DNA of 5,237 bases from Streptococcus parasanguinis (GCA_018377375.1 JAGZZN010000087.1:1-5237); one strand, 5' to 3'; shown: positions 1-5,237, counted from the first letter of the stretch. Notes: generated by a model not told the origin, from the sequence alone. Numbers and translations: made by a program.

Positions 1-1299
1 GAAGAACATGATAACACCAAAGAGTACAGTTACCCAAATGAAGTTAACGATATCCATCGCCAAACCAGCGTTAATAGCGAGTGGTGTACGTGTCAAGAAT
101 TCGATAGAACCGAATGAGTGAACACGGAGGTGAACGATGTCAGCCATTGCAAAGGCAGCACCTTGTACAAATGCGTAAATGATGTAAAGTGGAGTAGCCA
201 CGAACATGAACATATACTCGATAGGCTCTGTTACCCCTGTCAAGAATGTTGCAAGCGCAGTTGCAGTCAACATACCTTTGTACTGATGTTTCTTATCATC
301 ATCAACGTTACGGTAGATAGCTACCACCATACCCATCAAGATACCAAATGAACCAATCATTTGACCAACTTTGAAACGAGCTGGTGTAACGGATTCAAGA
401 ACGTGTTTATATTGCTCTGGGTTTGAACCTTTAAGGTTTGCAAGGTCAGTAACCCAAGCAAGCCAGAGTGGGTCTTGACCCAATACCTTAGTACCTTTTG
501 CAGCACCGGTCAAGACTTCATAAGTACCACCCAATTGAGTGTAGTTAATTGGGATAGTCAACATGTGGTGAAGACCAAATGGCAAGAGAAGACGTTCCAA
601 TGTACCGAACAAGAACGGTGCCAAGATTGGAGCAGTTTCTTTTGAGCTGGCAATCCACATACCAAAACCATTGATTCCTGATTGAATAACTGGCCATACG
701 ATAGCAAGAACGATAGCTGCAATAGCTGAACGAAGAATAACTACGAATGGTACGAAACGTTTACCATTGAAGAATGACAAAGCTTCTGGCAATTTACGGA
801 AGTTATAGTATTTATTGAAGGCAGTAGCTCCGATGAAACCAGAGATGATACCTACGAATACACCCATGTTAAGGGCTGGAGCTTCCATAACACTGATGAA
901 GTAGTCAGACACCTTAATTGATTGACCAAAAACGGTGTGAACTGTTGCAGCCTTATCAGCAAGAATATCTGAAGTAACACCAAAGATTGAACCAGTCAAA
1001 CGGTTAATCAAGATAAATGCTAGACCTGCTGCAAAGGCACCGCCTGCACGTTCCTTAGCCCAACTACCACCAATGGCAAGGGCAAACAAGATGTGAAGGT
1101 TACCAATAACCCCCCAACCAATCTGCTCAAGAAATCCACCAGTAATAACGAGTGGTGCCATGTTTGGATTAATCATGGCAATCGTTTTACCGATAGAAAT
1201 CATGAGACCTGCTGCTGGCATAACCGCGATAACAACCATGAGGGCTTTACCGAATTTTTGCCAGAACTCAAAGCCAAATTTTTCTTTTAGCTTGTTCAT
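1..1299 (-). CDS. PTS permease of the glucose/maltose family, EIIC domain (3' end cut by window edge)
   Basis: This is a sugar-specific membrane component of the phosphoenolpyruvate phosphotransferase system, which imports a sugar and phosphorylates it. It was translated directly from the minus strand; 433 codons stay open from the ATG to the window edge, with no stop. The protein starts MNKLKEKFGF and shows hallmarks of the glucose-type EIIC domain: MPAAGLM (27-33), LLPFGLHHM (238-246) and the active-site-loop motif GVTEP (355-359, with E358). The membrane domain is nearly complete at the left edge; in this family IIB and IIA domains usually follow it, and they would lie outside the window. 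The start is fixed by a perfect AGGAGG at 1307-1312, 7 nt upstream. The overlapping ATG at 1302-1304 runs straight into TGA. Streptococcal homologues are named ptsG or malT. The LacI-type operator upstream favours a maltose/maltodextrin role, but the substrate cannot be settled from IIC alone, so no symbol is given. Confidence 0.93.
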   Translation of the reverse strand, partial: MNKLKEKFGFEFWQKFGKALMVVIAVMPAAGLMISIGKTIAMINPNMAPLVITGGFLEQIGWGVIGNLHILFALAIGGSWAKERAGGAFAAGLAFILINRLTGSIFGVTSDILADKAATVHTVFGQSIKVSDYFISVMEAPALNMGVFVGIISGFIGATAFNKYYNFRKLPEALSFFNGKRFVPFVVILRSAIAAIVLAIVWPVIQSGINGFGMWIASSKETAPILAPFLFGTLERLLLPFGLHHMLTIPINYTQLGGTYEVLTGAAKGTKVLGQDPLWLAWVTDLANLKGSNPEQYKHVLESVTPARFKVGQMIGSFGILMGMVVAIYRNVDDDKKHQYKGMLTATALATFLTGVTEPIEYMFMFVATPLYIIYAFVQGAAFAMADIVHLRVHSFGSIEFLTRTPLAINAGLAMDIVNFIWVTVLFGVIMFF

Positions 1300-1319
1300 T
1301 TCATTTCCTCCTATGTTTG

Positions 1320-1335
1320 ATGCAAACGTTTGCAT
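1320..1335 (-). promoter_or_regulatory. Perfect 16-bp palindromic operator, LacI/GalR type (MalR- or CcpA-like)
   Basis: ATGCAAACGTTTGCAT is a perfect inverted repeat with a central CG, the form typical of LacI/GalR-family operators. The inner GCAAACGTTTGC resembles MalR-type operators. It deviates from the CcpA cre consensus TGWAANCGNTNWCA only at the two W positions, so CcpA binding is also possible. It lies about 7 to 22 nt downstream of the predicted transcription start of the PTS gene, where a bound repressor would block promoter escape or elongation. Which regulator binds is inference. Confidence 0.82.
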
Positions 1336-1348
1336 AACTTATACAATT

Positions 1349-1376
1349 ATTATAGCACCTTTTGATGATTTGTAAA
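1349..1376 (-). promoter_or_regulatory. Sigma-A promoter of the PTS gene, with extended -10
   Basis: On the minus strand a TTTACA -35 (1371-1376) is followed after 16 bp by a consensus TATAAT -10 (1349-1354). The -10 is preceded by TGC (1355-1357), giving a TGn extended -10. The expected start of transcription is near 1342, leaving a leader of roughly 43 nt that contains the operator and the AGGAGG ribosome site. Confidence 0.85.
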
Positions 1377-1385
1377 GCGTTTTCG
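1372..1385 (-). promoter_or_regulatory. Possible CcpA cre site overlapping the -35
   Basis: The plus-strand reading GTAAAGCGTTTTCG has the AAAGCGTTTTC core of cre sites of the TGAAARCGYTTTCA type, matching 11 of 14 positions. The first two bases and the last base differ. It overlaps the -35 hexamer of the PTS promoter, so binding by CcpA would compete with RNA polymerase. This fits carbon catabolite control of a sugar permease, but the match is imperfect. Confidence 0.4.
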
Positions 1386-1390
1386 TAAAC

Positions 1391-1407
1391 TTTTTTTGAA
1401 TTTTTTT
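1391..1407 (-). promoter_or_regulatory. Phased A-tracts upstream of the PTS promoter (UP-like or curved DNA)
   Basis: Two runs of seven A on the minus strand, at 1391-1397 and 1401-1407, begin exactly 10 bp apart, one helical turn. They sit at about -49 to -65 from the predicted start. That is where UP elements contact the RNA polymerase alpha subunit and where A-tract bends raise promoter activity in low-GC Gram-positives. The effect here is inferred from position only. Confidence 0.4.
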
Positions 1408-1415
1408 ACAAATTT

Positions 1416-1440
1416 AAAAAACCCCAGAAAAAACGGGGTT
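1416..1440 (-). terminator. Rho-independent terminator of the AEC permease gene
   Basis: In minus-strand RNA, AACCCC pairs with GGGGUU (1435-1440 with 1420-1425) around a 9-nt U-rich loop, and a run of U follows (1421-1416). The hairpin begins 12 nt after the stop codon of the permease gene. It insulates the PTS promoter from that gene. Confidence 0.85.
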
Positions 1441-1452
1441 ACTTGATTATTT

Positions 1453-2391
1453 TTAAGCCATAAGAACCATCAAAATTGGAATAACAATCATGGTAGCAAG
1501 GGTAGTCTCAGTAACCATGACAGCAGCGTAATCACTATCAGCCCCATATAGTTTAGCAACGACTGGAGCATTGGTCATGACAGGCATAGCCGACTGGATG
1601 ATAAAAACTTGCTTCATCAAGGTTGGGAGGGGCGCCCAATATACGATGGTAGCCATCAAGAGAGGAGCAACCACAAAGCGTCCCAGCAAAATCAGTAACT
1701 GGTCCTTTTTAAGAACCAACTGCTTGACACCTGCATTGGATACTGACAAACCGATGAAAATCATAGATAAAGGAGTCGTCAAACTACCTAAATACTGCAA
1801 GTCACTGGCTAAAAAGCTTGGTAATTTAATATGAAGGATAACAATAATAAGGCCTAACATGAAGCCCATTAGAGGGGGTGAGAAGATTTTTTTCAGACTT
1901 GTTCTTAAATCAAACTCAGCGTCTCCTTCCCCATCACGTTGGATGAGGTAGGTCCCGAAGGTCCAGAAAAAGGTCGTATTGCACATATAATAGATAAGAA
2001 CATAGGGGATACTAGCATCGCCAAAGAGGGCTTGATTGATAGGGAGCCCCACAAAAATGGTATTCGAATTAAAAAACATGGAAATAAAGAGACCACGACG
2101 CTCCTTTTTCACTGCAAAAATTCTAGCCACCGCTGTCGCAATCCCGAGTAAAATCACCATAGAAAGTGTAGGAAAACGCAATTCCGGCAACATTTTAAGT
2201 AGGTCTGCCGCTGTGAAACGCTGTGTAATCGTATAGAGCATATAACAAGGAAGGGCAATTTGAGTGACTAACTTAGCTATAAGACCACGTGACTTGTCGT
2301 CAAACCAGCCTTTTTCACCCATTACGAATCCCACTAAAATCATACCCAAAATGACTAGGATTCCCGATATACTCGTTAGAAAGATTTCCAT
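1453..2391 (-). CDS. AEC (auxin efflux carrier) family transporter
   Basis: A 312-residue integral membrane protein of the AEC/Mem_trans family, secondary carriers of which some bacterial members move malate or other organic acids. The N-terminal half shows a first membrane segment (about 7-24), the GWFDDKSRGLI stretch (28-38) and IALPCYML (45-52). The middle has FFNSNTIFVGLPINQALFGD (106-125). The C-terminal half has the family's mirror-image region, QSAMPVMTNAPVVAKLYG (266-283), then ETTLATMIVIP (295-305). About ten membrane segments are expected, split by a short polar stretch near 151-168. Length is normal for the family. The start ATG has AAGGAG at 2397-2402, 5 nt upstream. It is a single-gene unit between the adc terminator and its own terminator. 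No malolactic or other metabolic partner gene is beside it, so the substrate is unknown; the label malate permease would be a guess. Confidence 0.9.
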   Translation of the reverse strand: MEIFLTSISGILVILGMILVGFVMGEKGWFDDKSRGLIAKLVTQIALPCYMLYTITQRFTAADLLKMLPELRFPTLSMVILLGIATAVARIFAVKKERRGLFISMFFNSNTIFVGLPINQALFGDASIPYVLIYYMCNTTFFWTFGTYLIQRDGEGDAEFDLRTSLKKIFSPPLMGFMLGLIIVILHIKLPSFLASDLQYLGSLTTPLSMIFIGLSVSNAGVKQLVLKKDQLLILLGRFVVAPLLMATIVYWAPLPTLMKQVFIIQSAMPVMTNAPVVAKLYGADSDYAAVMVTETTLATMIVIPILMVLMA

Positions 2392-2505
2392 GTTTTCTCC
2401 TTTTTTGCTACTATTACAAATGATAGTGGATACCAGAGAAATATAATCATCATTTCTGCCTAGAAAGCTACCATTCTTATTTTAACTTTTCTCAAAAACC
2501 ACTTT

Positions 2506-2514
2506 AGTATATCA
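2506..2514 (-). promoter_or_regulatory. Probable promoter of the AEC permease gene (extended -10)
   Basis: The minus strand reads TGATATACT, a TGn extended -10 with hexamer TATACT at 2506-2511. The best -35-like hexamer is TTGAGA at 2531-2536, but the 19-bp spacing is long and it lies inside the adc terminator hairpin, so the extended -10 would have to carry most of the strength. A start near 2499 would give a leader of about 107 nt before the permease ATG. In that leader I see only a weak AGAAAT/ATTTCT inverted repeat (about 2439-2459) and no recognisable riboswitch. Confidence 0.45.
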
Positions 2515-2515
2515 C

Positions 2516-2540
2516 AAAAAGAGCTTGATTTCTCAAGCCC
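2516..2540 (-). terminator. Rho-independent terminator of the adcRCB operon
   Basis: In minus-strand RNA, GGGCUUGA (2540-2533) pairs with UCAAGCUC (2528-2521) through 8 bp including one G-U pair, closed by a GAAA tetraloop and followed by five U (2520-2516). It starts 14 nt after the adcB stop codon. The stable GNRA loop and U-run make this a convincing terminator. Confidence 0.92.
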
Positions 2541-2554
2541 TTTTCTTCTATTAT

Positions 2555-3367
2555 CTATTCTGCTTTTAAGAGAGGTTCAAAGATTGATACCAGACCAAAG
2601 AAGGCGATAAAGATAAGGGTAATAGTGGCACTAGCTGGTGTTTCCCAATAATAGGAAATAAAAATACCAGAGAGCATGCCAACCAAACCAATACCAATAG
2701 CCCAGAAAATGACAGATTTAAAGGTTTGACCTATTTTCATACCAATAGCTGCTGGAAGAATCATGATGGTGGAAACCAAAAGTGACCCTGCTGCTGGAAT
2801 CATCAGGGCAATCGCTATCCCTGTCACAATATTGAAGAGGAGAGACATGAGACGAACTGGCAAGCCATCCACATGAGCGGTGTCCTCGTCAAAGGTTAAA
2901 AGATACATAGGACGAATAAAGAGTAAGGTCAAGACCAGTACAATAGCCGCAATAACAAAGAGGGCATAGACCTGTTCAGAGCTAATGGTGATGATAGAAC
3001 CAAAAAGATAGCTATCCAGACTCATGCTACTGCTACCCGTCTTGTTACTAAGAATAAGAGCCACTGCCAATCCCATTGACATGAGGATAGCCGTTGAAAT
3101 CTCCATATAATGCTTGTAACTGACCCTGAGATATTCCAAAACCAAAGCGGCAATAACCACAACCACAAGGGTCATCCAAGTGGTTGATTGTCCCAAGAAA
3201 ATCCCAACAGCCACCCCAGCTAGGGACACGTGACTCAAGGTATCGCTCATCAGACTCTGACGACGAAGAATTAAGAAGAGCCCCAAAATCGGCGAAAAGA
3301 TGCTGATAGCAATTACGGCGAGAATAGCACGTTGCATAAAATCATAGGCTAATAATTCACTAATCAT
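2555..3367 (-). CDS. adcB: Zinc ABC transporter, permease subunit AdcB
   Basis: Membrane-spanning subunit of the high-affinity zinc (and possibly manganese) importer, forming the channel that AdcC energises. The 270-residue protein belongs to the ABC-3 family. It has about seven to eight hydrophobic segments (for example 14-34, 62-80, 92-108, 134-152, 174-192, 219-239, 247-264). It carries the conserved cytoplasmic stretch LRRQSLMSDTLSHVSLAG (34-51) and the PAAGSLLVSTIMILPAAIG region (191-209), where the coupling helix that docks on the ATPase is expected. The ATG at 3365-3367 was chosen over an in-frame ATG 33 nt upstream because AGGAG at 3375-3379 lies 7 nt before it and the protein then begins MISELLAYDF, as I recall for streptococcal AdcB. 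Its start overlaps the end of adcC by 8 nt, suggesting translational coupling. No adcA gene for the binding lipoprotein is present here; streptococci usually encode it elsewhere. Confidence 0.95.
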   Translation of the reverse strand: MISELLAYDFMQRAILAVIAISIFSPILGLFLILRRQSLMSDTLSHVSLAGVAVGIFLGQSTTWMTLVVVVIAALVLEYLRVSYKHYMEISTAILMSMGLAVALILSNKTGSSSMSLDSYLFGSIITISSEQVYALFVIAAIVLVLTLLFIRPMYLLTFDEDTAHVDGLPVRLMSLLFNIVTGIAIALMIPAAGSLLVSTIMILPAAIGMKIGQTFKSVIFWAIGIGLVGMLSGIFISYYWETPASATITLIFIAFFGLVSIFEPLLKAE

Positions 3368-4067
3368 GTTTATGCTCCTCTCCATCCTTTTCATGGACAT
3401 TGAAACAACGCCAAGGCAATTTCTGGTTACGAACCAGATGAATATTACGGTCTGTATACTCTTTGACTTCCTCTGGGTCGTGGGTAATCATCAAGACCGA
3501 CTTGCCATGCTTGTGAGCCGAGTGGTGCATGAGTTCATAGAAAGTATTAGCTGTCCCTGCATCCATACCCGTCGTTGGCTCATCCAAGACAAAAATATCT
3601 GGATCTGAGGCAAAAATACGAGCAATAACAGCACGTTGCTTCTGGCCACCTGAGAGACGCCCAATTTGCTTGTGACGATTTTCCCACATACCTACAGACT
3701 CAAGGGCACGTTGAACGTGTTCCAAGTCGTGCTTCGTCAAACGACGAAACCACCCCTGACGAGGATAACGGCCAGACTTCACAAACTCGTAGACCGTGCT
3801 CGGAAAACCTGCATTAAAGCTGGCAATTTGCTGGGGAAGATAGGCCATACGAAGCTTTTTACCATCTTTATTGGTTTCAGAGATGGTTACAGTTCCCTTC
3901 TTAGGCTTGAGAATTCCGAGGGTAGCCTTGATAAGCGTTGACTTGGCAGCTCCATTTTCCCCAGTCAGGGTTACAAACTCCCCAGAATCCAAATGATAGT
4001 GAATATTGTCCAGAACGGGCTCCGCATCATACTGGAAGCTCAGTCCTTCAACTGTAATATAGCGCAT
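3360..4067 (-). CDS. adcC: Zinc ABC transporter, ATP-binding subunit AdcC
   Basis: Cytoplasmic ATPase that powers zinc import through AdcB. The 235-residue protein has the full ABC set: Walker A GENGAAKST (36-44), Q-loop LPQQ (77-80), signature LSGGQKQR (138-145), Walker B FVLDEP (159-164) with catalytic E163, and the H-loop histidine H196 in MITHD. The third Walker A glycine is alanine (A41), a substitution I recall from streptococcal AdcC proteins, so it need not mean loss of function. The C-terminus ends in a charged, His-bearing tail (H225, H232, H234). ATG 4065-4067 was chosen over an upstream in-frame TTG at 4079 because GAGGA at 4073-4077 sits 5 nt before it and the protein then begins MRYITVE, typical of the family. 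The gene starts 1 nt after the adcR stop and overlaps adcB by 8 nt. Confidence 0.96.
   Translation of the reverse strand: MRYITVEGLSFQYDAEPVLDNIHYHLDSGEFVTLTGENGAAKSTLIKATLGILKPKKGTVTISETNKDGKKLRMAYLPQQIASFNAGFPSTVYEFVKSGRYPRQGWFRRLTKHDLEHVQRALESVGMWENRHKQIGRLSGGQKQRAVIARIFASDPDIFVLDEPTTGMDAGTANTFYELMHHSAHKHGKSVLMITHDPEEVKEYTDRNIHLVRNQKLPWRCFNVHEKDGEEHKHD
3375..3379 (-). promoter_or_regulatory. Ribosome binding site of adcB, inside adcC
   Basis: AGGAG lies 7 nt before the ATG at 3365-3367, within the last codons of adcC. It decides the start: the longer reading from 3400 would place this site inside the coding sequence and add 11 residues not expected in AdcB. Confidence 0.8.
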
Positions 4068-4068
4068 C

Positions 4069-4512
4069 TTATTCCTCAATTTTTTCTGCTAATTCTGTCA
4101 AGAAACGTCCAATAACCTGACGCTCTTGATTATCAAACTGATCCAATACAGACCGATAAACCCCCAAGGTCTCTTGGTGGTGTTCCTCATGCTCCTGAGC
4201 TATGGGTTGAGCCTCTTGTGTCAAGACAAAGTAGGTCACGCGCCCATCATCCTTGTCTTTCTTAGCCTCCAACATACCCTCTTTGACCAAGGTTTTAACA
4301 GCCTTGGTAACAGCAGCCTGACTGACATTTAAGGTCTTTGCCAACTCCGAATTGGTCTTGCGACCCTCAGCCAAAAGCATGAGAATATGTTCCTGAGTAT
4401 TAGTCAATTTGACTTGACTACGGCACTGACCAATAAGGAGCTCATGCTGATTTTCAGCCTTGAGCACGATTTGATTAATCAATTGATTGACTTGTTCTTC
4501 TAGTTCTAGCAT
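4069..4512 (-). CDS. adcR: Zinc-responsive MarR-family repressor AdcR
   Basis: DNA-binding repressor that senses zinc and shuts down zinc-uptake genes, including its own operon. The 147-residue protein has a winged helix-turn-helix (about 52-98: TNSELAKTLNVSQAAVTKAV, then the wing around KDKDDGR at 85-91) between dimerising helices. With the start at 4512, the residues reported as zinc ligands in S. pneumoniae AdcR all fall at the same numbers: E24, C30, E41, H42, E107, H108 and H112. That agreement supports both the identity and the start. An in-frame ATG four codons upstream (4522-4524) was rejected: it lacks a Shine-Dalgarno sequence and would follow the predicted transcription start by only about 9 nt. 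The GGAG at 4519-4522 serves the chosen ATG. It is the first gene of adcRCB, behind a promoter carrying an AdcR box, so negative autoregulation by zinc is expected. Confidence 0.96.
   Translation of the reverse strand: MLELEEQVNQLINQIVLKAENQHELLIGQCRSQVKLTNTQEHILMLLAEGRKTNSELAKTLNVSQAAVTKAVKTLVKEGMLEAKKDKDDGRVTYFVLTQEAQPIAQEHEEHHQETLGVYRSVLDQFDNQERQVIGRFLTELAEKIEE
4073..4077 (-). promoter_or_regulatory. Ribosome binding site of adcC, inside the adcR end
   Basis: GAGGA lies 5 nt before the ATG at 4065-4067 and overlaps the last codons of adcR. The alternative TTG start at 4079 would sit on top of this site and has no Shine-Dalgarno sequence of its own, so the ATG is preferred. Confidence 0.8.
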
Positions 4513-4518
4513 TGCTTT

Positions 4519-4522
4519 CTCC
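4519..4522 (-). promoter_or_regulatory. Ribosome binding site that fixes the adcR start
   Basis: GGAG lies 6 nt before the ATG at 4510-4512. It overlaps the alternative upstream ATG (4522-4524), so the two starts exclude each other; this site and the length of AdcR favour the downstream one. Confidence 0.8.
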
Positions 4523-4528
4523 ATTTAC

Positions 4529-4540
4529 TTAACCAGTTAA
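4529..4540 (-). promoter_or_regulatory. AdcR operator (AdcR box)
   Basis: TTAACTGGTTAA matches the known AdcR motif TTAACYRGTTAA at every position. It begins on the last base of the -10 hexamer and runs across the predicted transcription start near 4533. Zinc-loaded AdcR bound here would block RNA polymerase, giving zinc repression of adcRCB. The motif and its placement are seen directly; the regulation follows from work on streptococcal AdcR. Confidence 0.94.
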
Positions 4541-4568
4541 TTATATCGAAAATACAGAGGTTTTGCAA
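4540..4568 (-). promoter_or_regulatory. Sigma-A promoter of the adcRCB operon
   Basis: TTGCAA (-35, 4563-4568), a 17-bp spacer and a consensus TATAAT (-10, 4540-4545) read on the minus strand. The expected transcription start is near 4533, giving an unusually short leader of about 20 nt before the adcR ATG. The AdcR box abuts and overlaps the -10. Confidence 0.9.
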
Positions 4569-4588
4569 GGGAAGAGCAAGAAAAAGAT

Positions 4589-4604
4589 TGGCAGTGCACT
4601 GTCA
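4589..4604. repeat. Short palindrome upstream of the adc promoter
   Basis: CAGTGCACTG (4592-4601) is a perfect 10-bp palindrome. Extended outward it becomes TGGCAGTGCACTGTCA, symmetric except for one pair (4591/4602). It lies about 24 bp upstream of the adcR -35, in the gap between the dus terminator and the adc promoter. It has no adjoining U-run, so it does not look like a terminator. It could be a second operator or a chance palindrome; I do not recognise a matching regulator. Confidence 0.4.
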
Positions 4605-4628
4605 TCAATATCAAGGAAGAATAAGAGT

Positions 4629-4662
4629 AAAATAAAAACCTAACCAAGCTGGTTAAGTTTTT
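4629..4662 (-). terminator. Rho-independent terminator of the dus gene
   Basis: In minus-strand RNA, AAAAACUUAACCA (4662-4650) pairs with UGGUUAGGUUUUU (4646-4634) through 13 positions including one U-G pair, with a 3-nt loop; the U-run continues as UUUUUAUUUU to 4629. The non-Watson-Crick pair is a U-G wobble only in minus-strand RNA (it would be C-A on the plus strand), so the hairpin is built for transcripts coming from dus. It starts 13 nt after the stop codon. Confidence 0.88.
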
Positions 4663-4675
4663 ATCAGATATAGAG

Positions 4676-5237
4676 TTATCGCAAAGTCGCAAAGATTTCT
4701 TCAACCTGAGCAACAGACTCGGCACGTGAGACTTCTCCACGAACCTTAGCTGCTCCTGCTGTTCCACGAAGATAGTGTGGTGCCAGACCACGGAATTCAC
4801 GGACAGCAATCTTTTCACCTTTAAGGTCTACCAAACGTTTGAGATGATCTTCAGCGATGTCCAATTTCTTATCAAATGGAAGCTCTGGCAACTCCTCTCC
4901 TGTTTCGAAGAAGTGGTTGATTTGCGTGAAAATGTAAGGATTATTCATGGCTGCACGACCAACCATAACGGCATCTACACCAAGTTCTTCAATCATAAGT
5001 TTAGCGTCTTGAACGCTACGAACATCGCCATTTCCGATAAACGGAATCTTAGTGATAGCCTTAGCAACACGGGCCAAAGTCTCGTGATCACAGTGACCTG
5101 TGTACATTTGCTCACGAGTACGGCCGTGCATAGCAAGGGCAGAAACACCTGCAGACTCAGCTGCAAGAGCGTTTTCCACAGCCAAATCACTGTCTGACCA
5201 ACCCGTACGCATCTTAACAGTCAAAGGAATATCAAGT
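4676..5237 (-). CDS. dusB: tRNA-dihydrouridine synthase, DusB type (5' part outside window)
   Basis: C-terminal 186 residues of an FMN-dependent enzyme that reduces uridine to dihydrouridine in tRNA. The frame stays open to the right edge (L-D-I-P-L before TVKMRTGW), so the gene begins beyond the window. Methionine or TTG codons near 5212 and 5224 are internal, not starts. Visible TIM-barrel elements in order are the conserved lysine in TVKMRTGW, the histidine in AMHGRTREQMYTG, and the flavin-phosphate motifs IPFIGNGDV and VMVGRAAMNNP. A helical tRNA-binding tail follows, with REFRGLAPHYLRG. The catalytic cysteine region lies upstream, out of view. These motifs fit the DusB group of Firmicutes, where proteins run to about 320-330 residues, so rather more than half is present. 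The gene ends at its own terminator and is not part of the adc operon. Confidence 0.93.
   Translation of the reverse strand, partial: LDIPLTVKMRTGWSDSDLAVENALAAESAGVSALAMHGRTREQMYTGHCDHETLARVAKAITKIPFIGNGDVRSVQDAKLMIEELGVDAVMVGRAAMNNPYIFTQINHFFETGEELPELPFDKKLDIAEDHLKRLVDLKGEKIAVREFRGLAPHYLRGTAGAAKVRGEVSRAESVAQVEEIFATLR

Noticed and set aside
3368..3400. An 11-residue N-terminal extension of AdcB (start at 3400).
   Set aside because: It would deepen the overlap with adcC and place the only good Shine-Dalgarno sequence inside the coding region; the shorter start gives the expected AdcB N-terminus.
4513..4524. A longer AdcR starting at ATG 4522-4524 (MEKAMLELEEQ).
   Set aside because: No Shine-Dalgarno sequence precedes it, the predicted transcript starts only about 9 nt before it, and zinc-ligand numbering matches known AdcR only with the start at 4512.
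4639..4657. AdcR-like half-sites (TAACCA and TGGTTA) inside the dus terminator, about 115 bp upstream of the adc operator.
   Set aside because: The half-sites are separated by too many bases for an AdcR box; each reading matches TTAACYRGTTAA at only about 9 of 12 positions. Pairing and the U-run explain the sequence fully as a terminator.
4537..4818. A 93-codon minus-strand reading frame over the dus end and intergenic region.
   Set aside because: It overlaps dus in another frame, runs through the dus terminator and the adc promoter, and has no recognisable domain or ribosome site.
4775..5197. A 140-codon plus-strand reading frame opposite dus.
   Set aside because: It is antisense to a well-conserved enzyme gene, has no promoter or ribosome site, and its composition is that of a reverse-complement shadow.
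1..5237. A possible mobile element, phage or defence island, CRISPR array, tRNA or riboswitch.
   Set aside because: I saw no transposase, integrase, direct-repeat array, attachment-site duplication, tRNA-like cloverleaf or known riboswitch core. Genes are co-oriented housekeeping or transport genes with normal spacing.

Overview
All five genes lie on the minus strand, so transcription runs from high to low coordinates. Gene content and signals point to a low-GC Firmicute, almost certainly a Streptococcus. The evidence is the compact adcR-adcC-adcB zinc-uptake operon without an adjacent adcA, a textbook AdcR box (TTAACTGGTTAA), and strong Gram-positive Shine-Dalgarno and sigma-A signals. The protein sequences look closest to streptococcal families; a salivarius-group species is my guess, but the sequence alone does not prove it.

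Layout from right to left, in the direction of transcription. (1) 5237-4676: the C-terminal part of a tRNA-dihydrouridine synthase (DusB type), cut by the window edge and closed by a long hairpin terminator. (2) 4675-4513: an intergenic region with a short palindrome, a strong sigma-A promoter and an AdcR operator placed over the start of transcription. (3) 4512-2555: adcR (zinc-sensing MarR-family repressor), adcC (ABC ATPase) and adcB (ABC-3 family membrane permease), packed with a 1-nt gap and an 8-nt overlap and ended by a GAAA-loop terminator. (4) 2391-1453: a lone auxin-efflux-carrier (AEC) family permease with its own probable promoter and terminator. (5) 1299-1: the IIC domain of a maltose/glucose-type PTS permease, cut by the left edge. 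It is preceded by a strong extended -10 promoter, phased A-tracts, a possible cre site and a perfect 16-bp LacI-type operator.

The adc genes form one self-regulating unit. AdcB and AdcC would import zinc delivered by lipoproteins encoded elsewhere, and AdcR with zinc bound would shut off its own promoter. The PTS gene appears to be controlled by sugar availability. I see no functional link between the zinc operon, the AEC permease and the PTS gene beyond shared orientation; each unit has its own terminator.

I found no tRNA, rRNA, CRISPR array, insertion sequence or phage element. The window looks like ordinary chromosomal core sequence and I do not see a previously undescribed system. The points worth a second look are regulatory: two operators with clear architecture and one unexplained palindrome upstream of adcR.
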